Shown piece after piece: positions 1-4,490 of a stretch of 5,407 bases of DNA. The DNA is taken from the NCBI GenBank assembly GCA_964442035.1, contig CAYTWZ010000108.1, positions 1-5,407 on the forward strand, read 5' to 3'. The stretch is from JAFLUQ01 sp964442035 (GTDB taxonomy: Bacteria; Bacillota; Clostridia; UMGS1883). Made by a program: the position numbers and the translations under genes. How positions within the stretch are numbered: the first letter of the stretch is position 1; every line of letters starts with the position of its first letter. The notes beneath the pieces are model-generated. The model was not told the origin of the DNA. It made no database searches and saw only the letters and a program-made list of their open reading frames with translations.

Positions 1-4
1 TTCC

Positions 5-1336
5 TCAGCACTCTTCCATCATAATATCCAGTATCCTTTTTGCGGACTGATTTGGGTACATATCGCTTACGTCAATTGTATAGTCACAGTTCCGATAGTA
101 GGGCTCCCTGTATTCAAGCATGGCCTCTACCTCCTGACGGGACTTGCCGCTTAAAAGAGGGCGGTTGGTATCTCCGGCGGTATTGCGCATGATTTTGTCC
201 GCACAGGCCTTGATCCGAAATACACGCCCGTTTTGGCGGAGAGCATCGATGTTCCGAGGACGCAGCACCGCTCCGCCCCCAAGGGAGATTATGACCCCTT
301 TTCGGGCACTCAGCTCATCGATACAGCGGCTTTCAATATCCCGGAAGCCCTGCTCGCCAACTTGGGCAAATATTTCCGGGATGGTCTTGCCCTGAGAGGC
401 CATGATGTAATCGTCACAGTCTATCAGCTGGGAACCGCTCATCTGCGCAAGCTCACGGCCTATGGCGCTTTTTCCGCAGCCCATAAATCCCGTCAGTATT
501 ATGCTGCGCTTCATTTCAAGACGACGGAACAGCTTTTCCACAATATTGTCACTGACCTTTTCATCGGTAAAAAGCTCAAAGGCGATAACAGCCTGATATA
601 TGAGCATACCTATGCCGCCCACCGTCTTAAAGCCCTTTTCTCCCGCCAGACGCAGGAACTCTGTTTCCCGGGGGCAGTACACAACATCGCAGACTACACA
701 TCCGGGGTCAAGCACGTCAAAGCTGTCAAAGGGAGTCTGTATTGACTTCATACCCACGGAGGTTGCGTTGACAAGCAGTTGAGAGCCGTCAACGCAGTCC
801 GAGGCGTACACCTTGGGGCCGTAATACCTTTGCAGCTCAGAGGCCATTTTTTCGGCTCGCTCCCGGGTGCGGTTGACTATCCTCAGCTCGGAAGCACCGT
901 TTTCAAGAAGGGCTGCGGCTACGCCCTTGGCCGCTCCCCCCGCGCCAAGAACGGAAGCTCTTTTCCCCTCAGGGGAAACTCCGCTACGCCTCAGATTGGC
1001 CATAAAGCCCGGAGCGTCGGTATTGTAGCCCTTTAGTTTGCCGCTTTCGTTTACTACAGTGTTCACCGCACCTATCTTTTGAGCATAGGGATCAAGCTCA
1101 TGGCACAGCCGCAATGTCTCCTCCTTATGAGGGACGGTAACGTTAAGGCCCCGTATGCCAAGAGCGGCTGCCCCCTTCAATGCGTCGGAGAGGTCTTCGG
1201 GGAGAACATGATACCCGCAGTAAAAATAGTTAAGCTCCAGACAGTCTATGATAAAATTGTGTATCTCGGGAGATATGGAATGGGCTATGGGGTGACCTAT
1301 AACTCCCAAAGGCAGTGTTTTGGCAGTAATATTCAT
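5..1336 (-). CDS. aroE-aroK: Bifunctional shikimate dehydrogenase-shikimate kinase (AroE-AroK fusion)
   Basis: A 443-residue cytoplasmic protein expected to catalyse two consecutive shikimate pathway steps: NADPH reduction of 3-dehydroshikimate, then ATP phosphorylation of shikimate. Residues 1-274 are AroE: shikimate-binding HSISP (19-23), catalytic Lys71 in NVTVPHK, AVNT (90-93), GYNTD with Asp107, the nucleotide loop GAGGAAKG (131-138), NRT (155-157, typical of NADP preference) and Gln248. Residues 275-443 are AroK: Walker A GFMGCGKS (283-290), DCDD (306-309), Arg332 in FRDIE, LGGGA (352-356), lid motif RPLL (392-395) and Arg410. Every key residue I know for both families is present, so both halves look active. 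The start overlaps the yqeG stop as ATGA, with AAAGG about 9 bases upstream. The kinase half begins with Met275 (ATG at 512-514), where a free AroK would start, but no ribosome binding site precedes it. Stop is TGA at 5-7. Domain calls are very secure; in vivo processing is unknown. Confidence 0.96.
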   Translation of the reverse strand: MNITAKTLPLGVIGHPIAHSISPEIHNFIIDCLELNYFYCGYHVLPEDLSDALKGAAALGIRGLNVTVPHKEETLRLCHELDPYAQKIGAVNTVVNESGKLKGYNTDAPGFMANLRRSGVSPEGKRASVLGAGGAAKGVAAALLENGASELRIVNRTRERAEKMASELQRYYGPKVYASDCVDGSQLLVNATSVGMKSIQTPFDSFDVLDPGCVVCDVVYCPRETEFLRLAGEKGFKTVGGIGMLIYQAVIAFELFTDEKVSDNIVEKLFRRLEMKRSIILTGFMGCGKSAIGRELAQMSGSQLIDCDDYIMASQGKTIPEIFAQVGEQGFRDIESRCIDELSARKGVIISLGGGAVLRPRNIDALRQNGRVFRIKACADKIMRNTAGDTNRPLLSGKSRQEVEAMLEYREPYYRNCDYTIDVSDMYPNQSAKRILDIMMEEC

Positions 1337-1845
1337 CTGATCATACCTTTCATTGTTAAATACAAAAGCACCGGCTTTTCAAGCAGACGCTTAATGGCGA
1401 TAAAAACTCCCTCGCCCCCCTTGTGTATGGGCCGGAGCAAAACCGCGTAGCACCCCGCCCGACGGGCGCCCCACACATCTGTATATATCTGATCTCCCAC
1501 GGCGGCGGTCTCTTGGGGACTGAGACCCATTATCTCCGCAGCCTTTGCGTAGCCCTTGGCCGCGGGCTTAAGGGCGTCCCACACAAAGTCCTTTACACCT
1601 ATTTTTTCACAGAAGGCGCTGACTCGCTGACGGCGATTGTTGGACACGACACACAATTTTATGCCGTTTTGCCGGTGCTTATCCAGCAGCTCCATCACGT
1701 CGGGATCGGGAAGTGGAACATTGTGGCCTATCAGGGTGTTATCAATATCAAGAATTATTCCCTTGAGCCCGTGAGACGCCATATATTCGGGAGTGACCTC
1801 CAGTATTGAGTTAAGGTAATCCTGTGGAATAAGGTTGCATTTCAT
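1333..1845 (-). CDS. yqeG: YqeG-family HAD-superfamily phosphatase
   Basis: A 170-residue soluble protein of the YqeG branch of HAD hydrolases (subfamily IIIA), a family of probable Mg-dependent phosphatases whose physiological substrate is not established. HAD motif I is DIDNT (Asp33 nucleophile, Asp35 acid/base), motif II is VVSNN (Ser68), the motif III lysine is in KPAAKG (Lys93 or Lys97), and motif IV is GDQIYTD (Asp118, Asp123). The length matches the family (about 170 residues). An in-frame ATG exists at 1896 and would add 17 residues, but it lies inside the spacer of the promoter at 1881-1909 and has no ribosome binding site. The ATG at 1845 follows AGAGGG by 10 bases and gives the family-typical N-terminus, so I chose it. 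The stop overlaps the aroE-aroK start by 4 bases, implying one transcript and translational coupling. In Bacillus subtilis yqeG lies two genes upstream of the shikimate dehydrogenase gene, with the GTPase gene yqeH between them; that gene is absent here. Confidence 0.93.
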   Translation of the reverse strand: MKCNLIPQDYLNSILEVTPEYMASHGLKGIILDIDNTLIGHNVPLPDPDVMELLDKHRQNGIKLCVVSNNRRQRVSAFCEKIGVKDFVWDALKPAAKGYAKAAEIMGLSPQETAAVGDQIYTDVWGARRAGCYAVLLRPIHKGGEGVFIAIKRLLEKPVLLYLTMKGMIR

Positions 1846-1855
1846 TTTTGTAAGG

Positions 1856-1867
1856 CCCTCTTCCTCT
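1856..1867 (-). promoter_or_regulatory. Ribosome binding site that sets the yqeG start
   Basis: The minus strand reads AGAGGAAGAGGG here, 10 bases before the ATG at 1845. It lies downstream of the expected transcription start (about 1873-1875), so it would be near the 5' end of a short leader of roughly 30 nt. No comparable purine run precedes the alternative in-frame ATG at 1896. Confidence 0.7.
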
Positions 1868-1880
1868 TTGTGCTGTAATA

Positions 1881-1909
1881 ATTTTACCATATACATATAA
1901 ATAAATCAA
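1881..1909 (-). promoter_or_regulatory. Sigma-A promoter for yqeG/aroE-aroK
   Basis: On the minus strand: -35 TTGATT (1909-1904, 4 of 6 matches), a 17-base spacer, and -10 TAAAAT (1886-1881, 5 of 6 matches) preceded by an extended -10 TGG (1889-1887). An A-run just upstream of the -35 (about 1913-1921) could serve as an UP element. Expected transcription start is near 1873-1875. It is the only convincing promoter I see for the leftward genes. Confidence 0.72.
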
Positions 1910-1927
1910 GCTCTATTTTTTTACGTC

Positions 1928-1946
1928 GGAAGCTTTGCGGGCTTCC
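1928..1946. repeat. Short perfect inverted repeat in the divergent intergenic region
   Basis: GGAAGC (1928-1933) and GCTTCC (1941-1946) form a perfect 6-base stem around a 7-base loop. It does not look like a good terminator: on the plus strand it is followed only by TCTTTC and no gene lies upstream to terminate, and on the minus strand it is followed by an A-run rather than a T-run. It could be an operator just upstream of the yqeG promoter, a weak transcription barrier between the two divergent units, or chance. Confidence 0.3.
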
Positions 1947-1995
1947 TCTTTCAGCTGTAAAGGCGTCAAAATATGGCGGTTTTTCATATGTTTTT

Positions 1996-2015
1996 TGATC
2001 ATATATGACTGATCA
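1996..2015. promoter_or_regulatory. Candidate operator: TGATCA-N8-TGATCA dyad upstream of the nfn promoter
   Basis: Two copies of the palindrome TGATCA (1996-2001 and 2010-2015) are separated by 8 bases. Because each is its own reverse complement, the whole is both a direct and an inverted repeat. A further 10-base perfect palindrome TCATATATGA (1999-2008) overlaps the left copy. The dyad ends 14 bases before the -35 box of the rightward promoter, a usual place for an activator or co-regulator. The half-site loosely recalls FNR/CRP-type sites (TTGAT...ATCA), but spacing and sequence do not fit a named consensus well, so I assign no regulator. The AT-rich context raises the odds of chance palindromes. 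Confidence 0.4.
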
Positions 2016-2029
2016 TGACATAAAAACCA

Positions 2030-2058
2030 TTGACAGCAAAGCTAAGGAGTGTTATAAT
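2030..2058 (+). promoter_or_regulatory. Perfect-consensus sigma-A promoter for nfnAB and the downstream repeat protein
   Basis: TTGACA (2030-2035), a 17-base spacer, and TATAAT (2053-2058) match the sigma-A consensus at every position. The -10 is also extended by TGT (2050-2052). Transcription should start near 2065-2068, leaving an untranslated leader of about 150 nt before nfnA. Such a promoter should be strong by default, so any control is likely to be repression or leader-based. The AAGGAG at 2044-2049 lies inside the spacer and would not be transcribed from this promoter, so it is not a ribosome binding site for this transcript. Confidence 0.9.
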
Positions 2059-2064
2059 AAATAA

Positions 2065-2217
2065 TCAATGATACAAAAATCGCTTGCTTTCACTTGTTGT
2101 ATATTTTGTGTTTTTCGATATATCTAAACGAAAAAGTGGAAGACATCCCACTGAAACGTCACATGACAGGCTTTCAGCCCTTATTGAATTTAATTTTTCG
2201 AAAGGAAGTAGGAGGAT
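2065..2217 (+). promoter_or_regulatory. Long AT-rich 5' leader of nfnA with competing short stems
   Basis: The stretch between the expected transcription start and nfnA is about 150 nt. Possible stems include ATACAA/TTGTAT (2071-2076 with 2097-2102), TTTTTCG/CGAAAAA (2111-2117 with 2129-2135), AGTGG/CCACT (2135-2139 with 2148-2152) and CTGAAA/TTTCAG (2151-2156 with 2172-2177). Some exclude each other: the last two share bases 2151-2152, and a second TTTTTCG at 2194-2200, just before the ribosome binding site, can also pair with 2129-2135. A 19-codon open frame (2068-2124, stop at 2125-2127) contains three Cys codons but lacks a ribosome binding site. I recognise no known riboswitch class, and there is no GC-rich stem followed by a T-run that would mark an attenuator. 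Individual stems are short enough to be chance. Confidence 0.35.
2202..2215 (+). promoter_or_regulatory. Double ribosome binding site of nfnA with unusual spacing
   Basis: Two purine blocks precede the nfnA ATG: AAGGAAG (2202-2208), 9 bases from the start, and AGGAGG (2210-2215), only 2 bases from it. The stronger match is too close to be optimal, so the upstream block probably works or both register alternately. The start itself is secure because the MFKILEK opening is typical of the family. Confidence 0.65.
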
Positions 2218-3060
2218 ATGTTTAAAATACTTGAAAAAAAGGCTCTTAACCCGACAGTAACAAAAATGGTCGTGGACGCGCCTTTGATTGCCAAAAAGGC
2301 CGAACCGGGACAATTTATCATATTCCGGGCCACCGAGGACGGTGAAAGAGTTCCCTTGACAATAGCGGACTACGACAGGGAAAAGGGCACTGTCACTATT
2401 ATTTTTCAGATAGTGGGCGGAGCCACAATGGAACTAAACACCCTTAACGAGGGGGACTGCATCCATGATTTTGTGGGGCCCTTGGGTGTAGCCAGCCACG
2501 TGGAAGGGCTTAAAAGGGTTTGCGTGGTAGGGGGCGGCGTAGGCTGCGCCATTGCATACCCCATTGCCAAGAAGCTGCACGCCTTAGGGTGCGAGGTGCA
2601 TTCCATAGTGGGCTTCAGGAGCAAGGATCTGCTTATACTTGAGGATGAATTTAACAGCGTGAGCGACAAGCTTGTTATCATGACCGACGACGGAAGCTAT
2701 GGGGAAAAGGGGCTTGTTACCGCCGCCCTTGAAAAGCTTATCAACGAGGGCAATGAGTACGATCAGGTAATCGCCATTGGCCCCCTCATCATGATGAAAT
2801 TCGTGTGCGCCGTCACCAAAAAATACGGAGTTAAAACCGTTGTTTCCATGAATCCAATTATGATAGACGGCACGGGGATGTGCGGCGGTTGCCGTCTTAC
2901 GGTAGGCGGTCAAACCAAATTTGCCTGCGTGGACGGGCCTGACTTTGACGGCCATCTTGTGGACTTTGACGAGGCTATGAGCCGAAGCAGCATGTACAGG
3001 GACTTTGAAGGTCACGCAAGGGAAGCCGGCTGTAGGCTTCTTAACAAGGAGGTCAAATAA
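2218..3060 (+). CDS. nfnA: NADH-dependent reduced ferredoxin:NADP+ oxidoreductase, small subunit (NfnA)
   Basis: A 280-residue cytoplasmic protein, the usual size for NfnA, the small subunit of electron-bifurcating transhydrogenase; related proteins are annotated as sulfide dehydrogenase beta (SudB) or as a ferredoxin-NADP reductase subunit. Residues 1-97 form the FAD-binding barrel, with RVPLT at 44-48 as the flavin motif. Residues 98-210 form the NAD-binding fold, with VVGGGVGCA at 103-111. The C-terminal part holds the [2Fe-2S] site: Cys222, Cys225 (CGGC) and Cys237, with Asp217 in the IDGTGMC segment as the likely fourth ligand, since Nfn structures have an Asp/Cys3 cluster. NfnA takes electrons from or gives them to NADH and pairs with NfnB, encoded 2 bases downstream with AAGGAGGT placed at the end of this gene. 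The complex couples NADH plus reduced ferredoxin to formation of two NADPH. Sequence alone cannot fully separate Nfn from Sud-type or other uses. Confidence 0.92.
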   Translation: MFKILEKKALNPTVTKMVVDAPLIAKKAEPGQFIIFRATEDGERVPLTIADYDREKGTVTIIFQIVGGATMELNTLNEGDCIHDFVGPLGVASHVEGLKRVCVVGGGVGCAIAYPIAKKLHALGCEVHSIVGFRSKDLLILEDEFNSVSDKLVIMTDDGSYGEKGLVTAALEKLINEGNEYDQVIAIGPLIMMKFVCAVTKKYGVKTVVSMNPIMIDGTGMCGGCRLTVGGQTKFACVDGPDFDGHLVDFDEAMSRSSMYRDFEGHAREAGCRLLNKEVK

Positions 3061-3062
3061 AA

Positions 3063-4457
3063 ATGGCTGAACGTAATATGAGCAATACAAAATGTCCCAT
3101 GCCCTCACAGGATCCCAAAATACGGGCAAGGAACTTTGACGAGGTAGCTACGGGCTACACAAGGGAAATGGCGGTCAATGAAGCGCGCCGATGTCTTAAT
3201 TGCAAAAACAAGCCCTGTGTAAGCGCCTGCCCTGTAGCAATTGACATCCCCGCCTTTATTGAGCGGGTGGCCAATGATGATATCGAAGGCGCCTTTGAGA
3301 TAATCAGCCGCAGTAGCGCCCTTCCCGCCGTGTGCGGAAGGGTATGCCCTCAGGAAAACCAGTGCGAGGGCAAGTGCGTACGGGGCATCAAGGGCGAAAG
3401 CGTAGGCATCGGACGGCTTGAACGGTTTGTAGCGGACTACCACAGGGAGCATTCCGCCGAGGCTCCCAAAATGCCGACCCCCAACGGGCACAAGGTAGCC
3501 GTCATCGGCGCGGGTCCCAGCGGCCTTACGGCAGCGGGAGATCTGGCAAAGTTGGGCTACAAGGTGACAGTTTACGAGGCTCTTCACACTGCCGGAGGGG
3601 TACTGGTATACGGAATTCCCGAATTCCGTCTGCCAAAGAGCATAGTGCAGAAGGAGATCGACAATCTTAAGGCTATAGGCGTTGATATAGAGACCAACAT
3701 GGTCATCGGCAAGGTGCTAACCGTTGACGAGCTGTTTGAAATGGGCAACGAAGCCGTATACATCGGAAGCGGAGCGGGCCTTCCGCGATTTATGAACATT
3801 CCCGGCGAAAGCCTCAAGGGTGTTTACAGCGCCAACGAGTACCTTACCCGTGTAAACCTGATGAAGGCGTATAAGCCGGACAGCAAAACGCCTATCAAAA
3901 AGAGCAGGAACGTCGCCGTCGTAGGCGGCGGAAACGTGGCCATGGACGCAGCCCGTAGCGCAATGCGTCTGGGTGCGGAAAACGTATACATCGTATACCG
4001 CCGTAGCATGACAGAGCTTCCCGCCCGTAAGGAAGAGGTCGAGCACGCGCGGGAGGAGGGCATCATCTTCAAGACCCTCAACAATCCTGTTGAAATATTG
4101 GGTGACGAAAACAACAACGTCAGGGGCATACGCTGCATACAGATGGAGTTGGGCGAGCCTGACGCCGGCGGCCGCCGCCGTCCTGTGGAAATTCCCGGCA
4201 GCGAATTTGAGCTTGAGGCGGACACGGTAATCATGGCCATCGGCACCAGCCCCAACCCCCTTATCAGAAGCACCACCCCCGGTCTTGAGGCCAACAGGCA
4301 CGGCTGCATAATCACAAACGGCGACGACGGCCTTACCTCCCGTGAAGGGGTATACGCCGGCGGCGACGCGGTAACAGGCGCTGCCACCGTGATTTTGGCT
4401 ATGGGCGCCGGAAAAAATGCCGCCAAGGCCATACACGAATATATACAATCCAAATAA
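3063..4457 (+). CDS. nfnB: NADH-dependent reduced ferredoxin:NADP+ oxidoreductase, large subunit (NfnB; GltD-like)
   Basis: A 464-residue flavoprotein of the glutamate synthase small-chain family, matching NfnB in length. The N-terminal domain (about 25-130) carries CLNC-N4-C-N3-C (Cys44, 47, 52, 56) and Cys91, 95, 101, 105. By analogy with dihydropyrimidine dehydrogenase, one [4Fe-4S] cluster would use Cys44/47/52/105 and the other Cys56/95/101 plus the carboxylate Glu120 in GRLERF; this ligand assignment is inferred. The FAD fold starts at VIGAGPSGL (147-155), the NADP fold at VVGGGNVAMDAAR (286-298), and the FAD-closing motif is YAGGDAVTGAATV (431-443). The bifurcating FAD and the NADP(H) and ferredoxin sites belong to this subunit. 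Such proteins are often misannotated as 'glutamate synthase (NADPH) small subunit', but no gltB-type large subunit is nearby and NfnA precedes it. The start ATG follows AAGGAGGT (3046-3053) by 9 bases. No base or codon anomaly is apparent. Confidence 0.93.
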   Translation: MAERNMSNTKCPMPSQDPKIRARNFDEVATGYTREMAVNEARRCLNCKNKPCVSACPVAIDIPAFIERVANDDIEGAFEIISRSSALPAVCGRVCPQENQCEGKCVRGIKGESVGIGRLERFVADYHREHSAEAPKMPTPNGHKVAVIGAGPSGLTAAGDLAKLGYKVTVYEALHTAGGVLVYGIPEFRLPKSIVQKEIDNLKAIGVDIETNMVIGKVLTVDELFEMGNEAVYIGSGAGLPRFMNIPGESLKGVYSANEYLTRVNLMKAYKPDSKTPIKKSRNVAVVGGGNVAMDAARSAMRLGAENVYIVYRRSMTELPARKEEVEHAREEGIIFKTLNNPVEILGDENNNVRGIRCIQMELGEPDAGGRRRPVEIPGSEFELEADTVIMAIGTSPNPLIRSTTPGLEANRHGCIITNGDDGLTSREGVYAGGDAVTGAATVILAMGAGKNAAKAIHEYIQSK

Positions 4458-4490
4458 ATTCAGTCAGCCGGTAAAGAAGGAGGATGCGCA

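Noticed and set aside
512..514. Independent start for a free shikimate kinase at Met275
   Set aside because: No purine-rich ribosome binding site precedes this ATG and the frame is continuous with AroE, so a single fused protein is the simpler reading. A minor internal start cannot be excluded.
233..745. Plus-strand open frame of 170 codons opposite the aroE-aroK fusion
   Set aside because: It is antisense to conserved catalytic motifs of both domains, and its translation matches no family I recognise.
1423..1809. Plus-strand open frame of 128 codons opposite yqeG
   Set aside because: It is antisense to the HAD motifs of yqeG and has no supporting start signal.
1928..1946. Rho-independent terminator
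   Set aside because: The stem is only 6 bases, the T-rich tail is weak on the plus strand and absent on the minus strand, and no gene ends nearby in either direction.
2163..2225. 20-codon plus-strand frame that runs through the nfnA ribosome binding site and stops just inside nfnA
   Set aside because: The layout would suit translational coupling, but its ATG has no ribosome binding site, and short frames of this length are expected by chance in an AT-rich leader.
2065..2313. Minus-strand open frame of 82 codons over the nfn leader and nfnA start
   Set aside because: It overlaps the nfnA 5' end, lacks a promoter and ribosome binding site, and has low-complexity AT-driven composition.
3717..4448. 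Minus-strand open frame of 243 codons opposite nfnB
   Set aside because: It lies wholly antisense to a clear NfnB coding region. Its composition is that of a shadow frame, with no family motif and no ribosome binding site that I can see.
3063..4457. Glutamate synthase small subunit (gltD) as the name for the large flavoprotein
   Set aside because: The family is shared, but the adjacent upstream NfnA partner and the absence of a glutamate synthase large-subunit gene favour NfnB.
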